NCBI GenBank assembly: GCA_002049455.2
Contig: KV918971.1
Span: 1-64,000 of the forward strand
Direction: 5' to 3'
Length of the DNA stretch: 64,000 nucleotides
From: Porphyra umbilicalis
Taxonomy: Eukaryota > Rhodophyta > Bangiophyceae > Bangiales > Bangiaceae
Position numbers and translations under genes: made by a program
Part shown: in pieces, positions 11,380 to 22,530 of the stretch
Numbering within the stretch: the first letter of the stretch is position 1
How the letters are laid out: every line of letters starts with the position of its first letter
Notes under the pieces: model-generated
Told to the model about the DNA's origin: nothing
The model's database searches: none
The model's input: the letters and a program-made list of their open reading frames with translations, nothing else

Positions 11380-12473
11380 GAAGGCGCGAAGCGGAAAGAA
11401 CTGCCTCGGGAGCAAGCTTGTGCCACGAAGAGCACGAAAGAAACATGACCCACAACGCGCCGACACGCCCGCCCCACCCGGCGGCCGCATACTCCTCCCA
11501 ACCCCCTGCCGCTCACGACCGCCACGGCGACGGCGCGTTGCGAACGCCCTTTGCCCGCCGCCCAGTTGGCCGGCGCCAGTAACGCCACCGCTGCCGCCGC
11601 CGCCGCTACGGGCGTCGTCGCCGCCGGCCGTCGCCGGGCGCAGCTACCAGTGGCGTGCGCGCCCGCCGCCGCGCCGCCGGCCTTCCCACCGCAGCGTCGC
11701 CACCTCCTCCGCTGCCTTCAACACGTACCCGCCGAAATCTGTGTCGGCTTCGGCGCCAGTGCCTCAAGCCTCCACTGCGTCCGCCTCTGGGGGCGCCTTC
11801 GCCGCCGCGGCGCCGTGGCGGCCGCCGCCGCCGCCGTGGCGGTCGCCGCCGCCGGCGACGCCCCCGCCTCTCAGCGGCGCAGCCACGGTGGCCCTGTGGC
11901 CCGTACACCAGCGGTACGGTGCCGACCAAGTACTGCATGTGGCACGGGGATCGGGCGGTGGCCAGGGCGGCCGCCAGCCCGACGAGCACCTCCCGCCCAC
12001 GTGACCCCCCCCCACCCAAACCCCCCCTGCCCCCCCACCCCTCCCCGCGCCAAGCCACGCATCCAACAGCTCCCGTCAGCCAAAAAATGTCATGGCGTTT
12101 ATCGCGACGGCGGCGGATGCGAGCGAGGCGATTGCATGCCACCCGTCACGGCGTCTGGCACGGTCACGACGCGCTCGGCGGAGAGGTTCGCCTCTCCCGC
12201 CACTGCCTCCTGTCGGTAAGCGGCCGGCAGCCGCAGCCGGTCGGCGAGCCACGTCGGCTCCCCCGCCGGAACAAGCCACGCATAGAGAAATTAGCGGCGG
12301 GGGGAGAGGGCGACGCTGATGACCGCCGCCGACGCTACCGCCGCCGAGGCGAACCGGTGGGTGGTGGGGGTAAGGCCACATGGGGGGGCGACGTGGCCGC
12401 GGCGACGGAGAGGGGTGTTCCCGGCGCCGTGTGTTCCCGGCGCCGCCGTGGCGGTAGCGGATGCGGCGAGCTG
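11380..12473. other. GC-rich stretch, no gene recognised
   Basis: Very GC-rich, with runs of Ala, Arg and Pro codons open in several frames on both strands. No family motif is seen. Short runs of C and G (for example 12005-12045) are frequent. Confidence 0.3.
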
Positions 12474-13050
12474 TCAACCGCCGGCGGCGGGCGTCGCGAT
12501 GGCCTCCGGCCGCGTGTCGTCGGGGCGCGCTCCGACGCTCGCCCCCACCACGTCCAGCGTGGCGGCGGGCAGCCGCGCGGCGGCCATCTTGGCGAAGTCG
12601 AGGAACCGTTGAACGGCCGCCAACCCCTTCCACGGATTCACAGGCTCCCCGCACGGTCGACATCCGCGAGGGCCCCCCCCCCACATCCCCGCCCGCCAAG
12701 AACGCACGTACCTTGCGAACCCCCCGCGTCGACGCCGATGGCAGGAACATGCCGGGCGCCACCGCCAACGTGGAGCGGCGGTACGCCGTCGCCGCACCAG
12801 CCGCGTCGACGCCCCAGCACAACAGCCCGTCCACTTCCGCGTTGGCGGCATGGGCGGCGGCGACGCCGGTCGTCGGGCCACCCCGCCGCCGACGACCGCC
12901 GACGACGGTGGGGGCATGGGGGGCGCCTTGATGACCGCGCCACCGACGCGGTGGTTCGGCACCGAGCGCAGGTGCACGCCGCTGCGTAGTGGCGCCGTCA
13001 TGCCGAGCACGTCGCCGAAAAGAGCAAAAGCGACGCCGCAGCATTTTCCT
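12474..13050 (-). CDS. unidentified coding-like region with one putative intron
   Basis: On the minus strand two segments in different frames join in phase if a 67-base intron (12645-12711, GTACGTGCG...GGGGAG) is removed. The joined peptide reads ...LAVAPGMFLPSAS TRGVRK then PVNPWKGLAAVQRFLDFAKM and ends with EAIATPAAGG followed by TGA at 12474. The composition is less repetitive than in the neighbouring frames, which supports coding. I cannot assign a family, and the 5' end is undetermined because several frames are open above 12900. Part of it may be spurious, since GC-rich sequence here is open in many frames. Confidence 0.3.
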
Positions 13051-13323
13051 GCATGATCGCATCGCCGGACGGTGGCGGCGGCCCGACGTCCGAAAGCCTC
13101 CTCCTGTTCCTCTTATGAGCACCTGCTCATAGTTGCTCGCCCCTCTCCCCCGCGTCTGTGAGAATCACACGGGAAACACTTTTTCTCGAGCGCCGTTGGG
13201 CAGTGTGTGACACACACTTGAGCACAGGTGCGCAGACGGCAGGACCAAGATCTCAATGCATCCCCCACGCTACACCGACACACCCGCTGAAACCCGCCCT
13301 CACCACCCCCGCCACATGACACA

Positions 13324-14136
13324 TCAGCGCATAGCCCGAAGAAAGCGGAGGACGCGCACACGCGTTCCCAATGGAATGGTCCCTCTACATGTCCGCCGAC
13401 TGGTGGACAGCAACACAGCCATGACGTCCTCCGCCGGCGAATCCAGAACCAGCTGCCCCGTGACGTCGTCCTGATCTGCAGCCAGGAAGATCGCTCGCGT
13501 CAGAGCCTCCTGGAGGTGTTGCTCCATACCAACACACGGCACCCGCGCCACTGCCTCCGCCACTTGCGTGGGAGCAAAGAAGCTAAAGCCAGAGATGGCC
13601 TGTCCCACAACTGCTTCTCGTGCCGCAGCGGGCTTGTCACCACCGCTCCCAACTCCGCCGCCGTCCGCCTCATCTTGGACGTCGTCGGCGGCGGCCGCGT
13701 CGTCCGCCCCACCCGAATTCGCCGGACCACTGGTGGCGGGGTCATCTCCACCATGTGCGCCCCAATCACCAGCACGACCCGCCCCTCCGGTAGCAGTGCC
13801 AGCACCCCCCCGCCCTTCAGGACCAACAGTACGTGTTCGGACAGCTGCTCCACCCGGTGGCGCATCCGCATTCGGATGGAAGAGCCTGTGCATGGTAATG
13901 GCAACCCGGCGGCGATGGAGGGTGTCAGCCATCAATTCTTCCTGCTTGATGGCCACTGCAAGCGTCGGTTTTGCCTCTATAGCAGGAGGCACGGAGCGTC
14001 CGGGTGACGCGGGCACGTCACCCCGAGAAGTTGATGATGTGCTCGACGAGGAACCCGCAGTGGGACTCTCCACGACGGAAGCGGTGGCTTCCAGCGCGGA
14101 GGGGGCAGCGGGATGAAGGGAAGCCGCGGGGTCCAT
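13324..14136 (-). CDS. unrecognised protein, shares C-terminal domain with 15958-18322
   Basis: A protein of 270 residues if it starts at the ATG at 14136, which has a good context (GCGCCATGG); an ATG at 14160 adds eight residues. The N-terminal half is low complexity (Ser/Thr, then Gly/Asp/Ala-rich). The last 90 residues are ordinary in composition and run from FSFFAPTQVAEAV through LQEALTRAIFLAADQDDVTG to TRVRVLRFLRAMR at the very C-terminus. The same pattern, FxxFxPxQVxxAxA ... LxxAxxLxAxxxxVxG ... PxGTxxRVLRFLRxMR and stop, ends the gene on the plus strand at 18322. I know no named family with this ending, so I give no function. The two genes lie in opposite orientations about 4 kb apart, consistent with a local inverted duplication followed by divergence. 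Confidence 0.6.
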   Translation of the reverse strand: MDPAASLHPAAPSALEATASVVESPTAGSSSSTSSTSRGDVPASPGRSVPPAIEAKPTLAVAIKQEELMADTLHRRRVAITMHRLFHPNADAPPGGAAVRTRTVGPEGRGGAGTATGGAGRAGDWGAHGGDDPATSGPANSGGADDAAAADDVQDEADGGGVGSGGDKPAAAREAVVGQAISGFSFFAPTQVAEAVARVPCVGMEQHLQEALTRAIFLAADQDDVTGQLVLDSPAEDVMAVLLSTSRRTCRGTIPLGTRVRVLRFLRAMR

Positions 14137-14850
14137 GGCGCAGCTGCAGGAGTGGAACACGGCGCCAGTCTGTCTCTGTCACTGTGCGAACGGGATGCCC
14201 GCCCTCGCAGCGCTGTCCCTTCGCGGCACTCCCATGCAAACAGCCAGCTTTCTTGACTGAAATGGTGGAGCACTGGGCAGGCGCCTCTGCTGTCGCGGCC
14301 AGATCTGCAGTCTGCAGCAATAAAGCGCACCCCGACACGCGCCCCATGTCGGCAGAGGCGCCAGGTGCTGGTCACCGAAAAATGAGCACCCGTTGCGGTC
14401 AATCGCAGTGACACCACTGCACTGTGAACCGATGGTGCAGAAAGCAGACACTGAAGGGGACGTGGAAGAGGGGGAACGGAGGGCCGAATTCAGCCGCGCA
14501 CGATGCGGGGAGATGGTTGCGTGCTGCCTGCAGATCATTCCGTGGCGCCGGATCATCCCATGGCGCCGCAGCGTGCCGACGCGCACCGACACAAGCCGTT
14601 TATCCCGAGGTCAGACATCTGACAGGGGTGTGCGACGACCAATAAGACGTCTTCACGTCGTGGGTCACGCCTGTGCACACGCCTTGTGGACGTTTCTGAG
14701 CACGGGTCACGTGTCGAGACCACCCCTTTGCCACGCAGGGGCCGGGTGCCGCACCTCAGCGGATCCGCATCTCAACGGATCCCTTCTCGGCGCAGAACGG
14801 CCAGGGCAGCAATCAACAGACTCACGCTCGTCTTTTTCACCGCATCTCCC

Positions 14851-15582
14851 ATGTCCTCCAATGCAGAGTCCATGATGCCCCTCGGCGGCAGGCGCCTCGG
14901 CGGTCGCCCCCCCCGTGTTCCTCGCCCATCGCCGAGGTCGCCCTCGTCCCTACTTTCTATTGTTTCGCGTCATAGGCGTCGCCGGCCGGTCGCCCGAGGC
15001 CGAAGCGTGCAACTGTCTATTTGGGATGATGAGGTGGGGGGCCCAGGGGCTTGCGAGCCACTGAGAATTCTGTCTCGGCGTGCGTCTGGCGTAGCGACGG
15101 GCAGTGCCGACGGGTCGGACGCCATAGCGGCTGCAATTATGCAGCGGAAACGACAAACGCACGGCGGAACGCCGTCGCGGCCTGACGACAACGGGGCTCT
15201 TCACGTGCGGACGCGACCGCCGCAGTCGGCGTCAGTCATGGCCACTTTGAAGGCTTTGCAGGCTGTAGCCCGCGCGGACGTTGCGCGCGCCATCGGTGTC
15301 AAGGCCGAAGCAGCCGCTGCAGCGGCGACGCTGAGCAGCAGGACTTCCCCAAGGGTTGTTCGGGCCGTGCTGGCCGCCGACGAGCGCGCTGCCCTCGTCT
15401 TTCGAACGGCTGAGGCCGACGCGGCCAAGGCTGTGGATGATGCAGTGTCTGCAAGTGCGGCTGCTGCGGCTGCAGCAGCGGCAGAAGAAGCTGCAAGTGC
15501 AGCGGCGTCGGCCCCACTTGAGGCGTTATCGGGGAGTTCTTCGTGTGCTCTCGGCTTCTCACCTGTTTCTGACTTTGAGTGA
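14851..15582 (+). CDS. unrecognised Ala-rich protein
   Basis: An open frame of 243 codons from the ATG at 14851 (MSSNAESMMPLGG). An upstream in-frame ATG at 14686 would extend it. The N-terminal part is Arg/Pro/Ser-rich. Residues from about 125 onward are Ala-rich with spaced Arg, Glu, Asp and Lys and could form a helix or coiled coil, followed by a run of Ala and the tail GFSPVSDFE. No domain is recognised. It sits between the two related genes at 13324-14136 and 15958-18322. Because of its low complexity it could be a chance frame. Confidence 0.35.
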   Translation: MSSNAESMMPLGGRRLGGRPPRVPRPSPRSPSSLLSIVSRHRRRRPVARGRSVQLSIWDDEVGGPGACEPLRILSRRASGVATGSADGSDAIAAAIMQRKRQTHGGTPSRPDDNGALHVRTRPPQSASVMATLKALQAVARADVARAIGVKAEAAAAAATLSSRTSPRVVRAVLAADERAALVFRTAEADAAKAVDDAVSASAAAAAAAAAEEAASAAASAPLEALSGSSSCALGFSPVSDFE

Positions 15583-16337
15583 TGTATTCTTTTTGGCGCT
15601 GTGGTGCTGGTGACACACCAGTAGAGACAAAAGGGCTCCTCCATTCACCCCAAGACCTCGTCCCTCCCGTCCCTCCCATACCACCACGGCGGGGAGCTCC
15701 CTGAGCTCGGACGGTAGGCCAAAATACAAATGTTGCAAATCGGCGGACTTGCGCCTTGGAATCGTGCGCCAGTGGGGGTCGTCAAAAACATTTGGAGTGA
15801 GATCCCGATTGCTGGCCCCACGACCTCACCATGTCGCTTGCCGTGTCATTGTGGCTTGCGTTGCCCTGCACAGCGGTGCGTTGTGTTCCTGTTGGGCGCC
15901 AGCGAGAGCCCCCCGCAGCGCGTGCCGCCGTCGTGGCGCGCCGTTGCGACCGAGGTCATGCCCCGTCTGTGCGATGGCTCCAGTGGAGCAGCGGCAGCAG
16001 TGACTGAGTCCCAGCGGGATGGCTCGCGCTATTTATGCGATGAGTGTGCCTCTCGCCCCGTCATCGAGCCAGAAGCGGCACAGACCGGTGCCAGTACGCT
16101 GGGAAAGCGGCAGCCTACGTTTATCGGTGTTGGACCGAGGTCGACGGTCCCGGCTTCGAAGATGAACAAGCGGGCGTTTTTGAGTGGCTCTTACCAGCAA
16201 TGTGACAAGACGGCACCATCCAAGCGCAACGCACCGACTGGGCTTAGCTTCAGCCGGTCGCACGGGCCTCTTTCCGGGACGCGCAGCGTCGGGTCTTCTT
16301 CACGCTCCACGCCGGCGGACGTGGCGGCAAATTCGGG

Positions 16338-17739
16338 CCGTCCCGTGGCGGCGCACGCGGGCGGCGCATTGCGGAGCGCGGCGGAGCAAGTGGCGGCCAC
16401 GATGGGCTGAGGCGCGGCGGCGCTTTTCGTCGGCGCGTCCCTCAACACGGCTGAGGACGGGGTGCTCGCGTCGGGCGGCCTCCCGGCGGCGCACTTGGTG
16501 TGCGCAACGCGCTGTACGACGGACCATGTGGCGGCCGAGATGGGCAGCGCCACGGCAACGCACTTGGTGGGCGCGTTGGGCACTACGGCGGAGCACGCGG
16601 TGCTCGAGTCGGGCAGCGTCGCGGCTGAGCACTTGGTCGGCAAGTTGGGCAACAGGGCGGAGCACGTGGCACCCTTGATGGGCAGCGCCGTGGCGGCGCA
16701 AGCGGTCGGCGCTTTCGGAAACAAGACGGAGCACGCGGAGCTGGAGATGGGGGGCGTGACGGCGGCCCACTTGGTCGGCGCGTCGCGCGATACGATGGAG
16801 CAGACGGTGGCCACGATGGGCGGTGCCACGGCGGCGAATGTGGTGGGCACCTTTGCCATCCCGCCAGATAACACGTTACGCGCGTCGGGCGGTGCCGCGG
16901 CGGCGCACTTGGTCCGCGCGTCGAGCGACACAACGGGGCACGCGGCGGCCGCAATGAGCGGCGCCGCGGCGGCGCACGTGGTCGGCGCGTTGGGGCCCAC
17001 GGCCTAGCACGCGTTGCTCGTGTCGGGCGGCGTCACGGAGGAGTACTTGGTCTGCACGTCGGGCAACGGAAAGGAGCATGTGGCGGCCAGGTTGGCCGGC
17101 GATGCGGATGCGCACGCGGACGGCGCGTTGGGCAACACGGCGGAGCACATGGCCGAGGACATGGTGGCCCGGTCGGGTGGCGCAGCGGCGACGCACGTGG
17201 TCGGCATGTCGGGCAGCACGGCGGAGCACGCGTTGCTCGTGTCGGGCGGCGTCACGGAGGAGTACTTGGTCTGCACGTCGGGCAACGGAAAGGAGCATGT
17301 GGCGGCCAGGTTGGCCGGCGATGCGGATGCGCACGCAGACGGCGCGTTGGGCAACACGGCGGAGCACATGGCCGAGGACATGGTGGCCCGGTCGGGTGGC
17401 GCAGCGGCGACGCACGTGGTCGGCATGTCGGGCAGCACGGCGGAGCACACGGTGGCCAAGATGGGCCGCGCTGCGGATGCGCGCGCGGGTGGCGCGTTGG
17501 GAAGCATGGCGGCGCACGGCGGAGCACGCGGCGGCCAAGATGGGCCGCGCTGGGGATGCGTGCGCGGGCAGTGCGTTGGGCAATACAGCGGAGCATATGG
17601 CGGAGCACACGGTGGCCACGTCTGGTGGCGCTGCGGCGGCGCACTTGGTCGGCGGTCCGCGAAACACGGCGGAGCACGCGACGGTCACGATGGGCGGCGC
17701 TGCGGCGGCGCACGTGGTCGGCACGACGGGCAGCACGGC
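16338..17739 (+). repeat. about 20 tandem units of 69 bp (some 81 bp)
   Basis: The units are degenerate but in register: each encodes 23 residues beginning with G(G/S) and containing AAHxVGAxGxTAEH, alternately ending in Met or Ser. A few units have four extra residues (AEHMAEDMVARS). Unit lengths are multiples of three, apart from a 10-base insertion at about 17505-17514, so the array evolved as coding sequence. Confidence 0.75.
17011..17448 (+). repeat. 219-bp near-perfect tandem duplication
   Basis: Copy 1 (17011-17229) and copy 2 (17230-17448) are identical by eye except one base near 17119 (G) versus 17338 (A). The length equals three protein repeat units (23+23+27 residues), so it is a recent in-frame expansion. 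Confidence 0.85.
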
Positions 17740-18322
17740 GATGAGGGGACCGTCCTTCGAGTCGCGGGAAGGGGCCGCCATTGCACTCTCCCGGCGTGCT
17801 GCTAGTAGTCGGCCTCTTTTTCCGCCCTCTACGTGGTCGCCATCGCGTCCCCCCTCTCCCATTCGTCGCTCACCTGCTGTTATCCCGTTGCCGCGTCGAC
17901 CCAGTGGGGACGCCCCGCCGAAATCAAGCTCCCGTCGCCCTGGCCAACCCGACGTTGCCCCCGGTATTGTCCCCACTCCGCTGCATCGACCTGCCCAGCG
18001 ACCTCCGCCACCATCAAACGAGCAAGACGTCCTCGATGAAGCAATTGACCCCGCCGAGTTTGCAAGCTTTTCTCCCCACCAGGTTGGCGCAGCGCTTGCC
18101 ACCTTTGCGGGCGCCCAACTCTCCCATGTGCGACAGCTTGAGCTCCACAGAGCGTTCACGTTGGGGGCCGTAGAAGGTAATGTTGTCGGCATTGTTGCGG
18201 TGCAGGAGGACATCCATCGCGTTGCGGAGGCGGTAATGACGTTTTACCGCCGCTGTCACGACGGCCGGGTGCCGTATGGCACTGAGTGCCGCGTGTTGCG
18301 CTTTTTGCGCCGCATGCGATAG

Positions 18323-21300
18323 CAAGCGTGCTGCGCGCGTGTCTTTGGTCTCTGAGTCCGTCGACGCTGGGAAGAGTTCTTCGGGTGTGCGCTCATTCTG
18401 TGTTGTAGTCGTCATAGTCATTCTTGTCCATGAAAAAGAAGGAAACTGCTGCGAAGGGAACAGATGCGTGAGAAGTCGCATCATCCCGTCCCGCATTTTG
18501 CAGAGACGGTTGTGATTTATATCACTGTGTGCGCCAGTGCCAGCAGTCGTCGTGCTTCACTTGTCGACGACGCGGCGTCAAAGAGAAGAAACTCTTTGTG
18601 GTTTGGCAGAGACCGACGGTCTCTCGTGACTGCAGGCCGACTGGATCGAGCACCAACGTTTAACTTCCGATTTCTCCCATCGACGAAATGCCACATGGCC
18701 CCCCCCTCCTCCTCCCATTTGTCATGTCACACGCGCAGCGGTGATCGGCGTGGACTGGAACAATTTGACACCCTGCCGAACTTACCTTCCACCGCGAGCC
18801 ACGCCCGATGGGGGGCGACGAGCATTGGCCATTGTGCAAGTCTCTGTGGTCCAGGGTTCAAGACAACAGATGCATTGGGTTTTGTTTCTCCACAAACGGT
18901 GACTGCTTTGGCTGCTTCAAGAGGGCCCGAAATCCGTACGATTTGGTGAGGGGCTACTGTTGATCTCCATTTGAAGAAGCATGCTGACTTGAGGCTGAGT
19001 CGGGGCGTTTTTGCACTTTCTGCTTCCCATGGAGACCCAACGCGTATAAGTTGGTGCCATGTGCAACGTCGGGACGCATGAGGACCCCTCTCGTGTTGAT
19101 GGTGTGCAGAATGACGGAGCATGCGCACCTCCGACGGCAGATCCACACTTCCCAGAACGAATCAGAACCTGTCGGTCCAGTGGGCCCACAGCGCGGTCGG
19201 TGGGAGGCCGTCAGAACGGCATCGACGTGGCACCCTCGTACGTCGCCGTCGATGATCCGCCACCCACCGCCGTCGCGCCGTCCCCTCCCCCTGTCGTCGC
19301 GCCCCCCCCTACATCCCCCACCTCCCCCCACTGCCCCCCTCTGCCCATCGAAGAAACACTTGGCAGTCCATGAGTCACAGCCATAGACGGCGGCTTCGCG
19401 GCCGGGGCGGGCGCGGCGGCCGCGGCCGCTTGAAAGGCGGGCCCTGGCCGGCGGGTGCCCCGTGAACGTCTTCGCCGCTGCGACTGTCATGCGAACGTGC
19501 CGCTCGACGCCGTGGGAGCTGCTGTGTGAGGCGGCCGGCGCGACACGCCAGCGAACGCTATTACCACGAAGGCGGCCGGCCTCGAGTCGTTTGTTCCCCC
19601 CGTGGCCGGCCTCAAGTCGTTTGTTCCCCCCCCAGTGCAGTGTCGGCAGGTTTGCAGGACTAGGGGGACTGTAGTTGCCTGGGGCGTGAGGACTTGGTGA
19701 CAGGAGGAATCCGCGCTCTCGCTTGTCGTTGTTGATGTGCCTATGTTCGTGCTTCTTCCCTGTTACTGTTATTCTCTGCGTGGCAGGTTTTTTTGTACAA
19801 CGTCTTGTCTGTACTATATACAGAAAAAACGCACAGCTCCTGCTTCCAGGCGCCGGTGCTCTCATGTCCCTCCAACAAGTTTGGCACGGCCACCAATTCA
19901 AACAGCGTGGACCCCGCGAAATACAGTTCACCGGCAGCCGAGCATCCCAGCAGCCAACGCGCGCCGCCACGTCCTCCCCCTACACCTCCCTGACCTCATG
20001 AGGCAACACCCCTTCCCGAGAGGGGCGGCGGCACTCGCCTTCTCACTCGCCCAGCCAGTTCTGAGAATCCAGGAGCAGTCGCCGCACCGCATCCTATGCA
20101 CGGCCGCCGCCAACTCCTGCGCTCACCACCCACCCTGCATCGATACAACGACCCTCTTGCCGAAGTTGCCTGGGGACTGCCCCAGCCTCTTCGGATGCAC
20201 CGCAGACTCGCCAGCCGCGCTGTGCGGCTCTGACTCCCCCCTGCCACCACACGGACACCCCGACTCTCTTGCCCAAGTTGCTGGGCGACTGCCGCAGCCT
20301 CCCCGGATGCACCGCCGCCTCGCCGGCCACGCCGCTGTGGCTGTGACTCCCCCCTGCCACCGCACAAACAAGGTGCTTTCGCTCAGCGCCGCTGCCCCCT
20401 TCTTCCCCGACCAAAGAGCATCCTCCACGTGCCGTCCAACGCTTGGGGGGTCGCTGATGCAGCCGCTGGCACTGCCGCAATGCAATCACAGAGTATTGTG
20501 GTCGCCCGCCCTCGACTGGGGTTGGAAACGCTTTCGGCCGCCGGACAAAGGCCGTACAACCCAACGCAGGTAATGTTCATCTGGTCGCAACGCAAGACTC
20601 CCACCGCGGGAAAAGGCACTGTGAATAAATAGGGAGAGGCAATCGCACACCTTTATGAAGAAAACTCGACAGGGACAAAGATGCAAGGACAAGCAGAACG
20701 AGAAATATCCCCTGCGGAAACCGCTGCATCAACGTAGTCGAGAGAGCGCAGTCGAGATGGATGCGTTGCCAAAGTGCCGACAACGTGGAGCACACGAAAG
20801 AGAAGTAAGCAGATCGTACGGGAATACAGACAGAGGGAAGCACAGATGCTCTCAGTGGCCATGCGAGAGGTGTTCATCAACAAGTAGGACAGAGAGAATG
20901 CGCAGATCAACAAACGCACATCGGCAACGAGTGGGAAAGCAACTGTGGGCGAAAGACGCTGCCACTCTCGCGGGCGCGAAGAAGCGCTCATCCGAGTGCC
21001 GTCGAAGACACGGCCGTATTCGGAGGAGCAGGTCTGAGGCGATGATGGGGGACCAGGAGGGGAGGGGACGGGAGCGTGGGCGAGGCGGCGACGGAGATGG
21101 CTGGCGGGATGCAGAGAGACGCCGACATTGATAAGATCGGCGGGGAGAATGAAGTGGTGTGACGGTGGTGGGCGGGCGGGGTGACGACGGCAGGGGCTCG
21201 GGCGACGGCCGTAGGGGGCCGAGCGACCATTGTGCGGGGTGGGGCGACGACGGAGGGTGGCGGCGCGACGACGATGGTGGGCAACGGTGGCGAGACGACG

Positions 21301-22530
21301 ACGGTGGAGGCCGCGGGGGTATCCTTCCAGGTGGTCCTCACCGAGGACGTGTGGTGCAGAATGAGCCCAGACTGAGGACCGAGAGAAGATATTTCGTCGA
21401 CCCACTGCCGCAGGCAATGATGCAGACGATCCGAGTGCATTTTTCATCAGAGCGCAAGCCCACCTGCCCACCTCGACTGAAGCAGACGTTGGGTCAGCTG
21501 AGTTCGACAACCCGCCAATTCCATTTCGATTCGTCCCCACCATCCCATCCGACATGTCACTTGGAAGAGAGCCCCGAGGTTGCATGATGCTCATTCGATG
21601 TGATTGTCGAGGCCGACCACTGACGCCGCGCAGCGCGATGAAAAGGAGGCAAGGGTATCGGGGTGGCGTCGTTCTGGTGAAGTCGACAGCTACGACTCTA
21701 AATAGGAAGAGAAGCGCCGCGCGCCTTCAGAGGGGAGCCAGCTTCGGATGCGGGCTGAGAAGCTGCGTTCTTTGTATTGCTGCGCGTGATTTTGCGACGA
21801 ACTCTACTGCAACGGCTGGAAGACACTGCTCCAACAGATGCTCGTCGCAGAGGGCCGCCTCTGGTACGTCGCGTATTCAAGTTTTCGAAGGTCGCGCGGC
21901 TGCATGTCCCACTGGCATGTCCAACTGGGCCTACGCGTGGCTGACCTGAGAAGGATGCAGTGCTGCAAGTGCCTATGTCCTGCACGAGGTAAAGTTTCGG
22001 ACAGGTACTCGGCTCAGCCGACACACATGGACTCTCTGCCGACCGCCAGCTGTCGCAGACCTCGTGTGACAGAACGCGGCCCGCGCAGCAGGATGGGAGC
22101 TGTTGCTAATCAACTGCCCACGCCACCACCTCCCGCGCCGGCATGTCAACTAGCGCCTACGATACCTTTTCACAGTCAAAAGACGTGCCAGCAGAGGTAC
22201 GGTATCATCGGCGCCCACTGTCGCCCAGAGCAGGGCGAAGCGGCGCACGACAGAGAAAGCAGGCACGAACCACTGCTGCTTCGAAGCATTATCTGGCTCT
22301 GCTCCCCTTTTTCCTTACGCTGCCGTTTCGAGTGCATGGATCAAGCGCGTCACACTGGTTTGGTGGCTGTCAACCATTGCAAGTGCGGATATCATGCACA
22401 CAGACCGGCAGCGCCCCCATGCGTGGTGAAACAATAAAGTCGAATAACACGGGTACTTAGGTACGCCTTAACATAAATATTCGGTCTTGCGATCTGATGT
22501 CGTATCTCAGAGGACGGTCGGGGGCCACCC
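18323..22530. other. gene-poor stretch
   Basis: No recognisable gene in about 4.2 kb. A poly-pyrimidine/Pro-coding block lies at 19260-19340. Two tandem units of about 113 bp lie at 20157-20381. A stretch at 21160-21310 is rich in CGACG-type short repeats and is open on both strands. None of the frames shows a family motif. The segment next to 22440 may hold the promoter of the transposase that follows. Confidence 0.3.
20157..20381. repeat. two tandem copies of an about 113-bp unit
   Basis: The sequence beginning CTTGCCGAAGTTGCCTGGGG (20157) recurs at about 20270 as CTTGCCCAAGTTGCTGGGCG. Both copies run through a shared CTGACTCCCCCCTGCCACC-type end. They differ at roughly one base in seven. 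Confidence 0.5.

Larger units (their letters stand above)
15958..18322 (+). pseudogene. repeat-containing paralogue of 13324-14136, broken frame
   Basis: One continuous protein-like reading can be followed from about 15958 (MPRLCDGSS; an upstream in-frame ATG is at 15730) to the stop at 18322. It is interrupted by a TGA at 16408, a TAG at 17005 and a frame change at about 17505-17514, where ten extra bases split a repeat unit. The order is: an N-terminal region with a CDEC pair; about 20 degenerate repeats of 23 (sometimes 27) residues with consensus GGAAAAHLVGALGxTAEHxxxxM (16338-17739); a Pro/Ser/Arg-rich linker; then the C-terminal domain beginning FASFSPHQVGAALA and ending GTECRVLRFLRRMR. 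That last domain is shared with the gene at 13324-14136. The minus strand is also open across the repeats, but the shared C-terminus fixes the plus strand as coding. Stops and frameshift argue for a decaying gene; sequencing error in the repeats is a less likely alternative. Confidence 0.55.

Noticed and set aside
16191-18213. Minus-strand frames across the 69-bp repeat array
   Set aside because: Both strands are open, but the C-terminal domain shared with the gene at 13324-14136 is read on the plus strand, so the minus frames are shadows.
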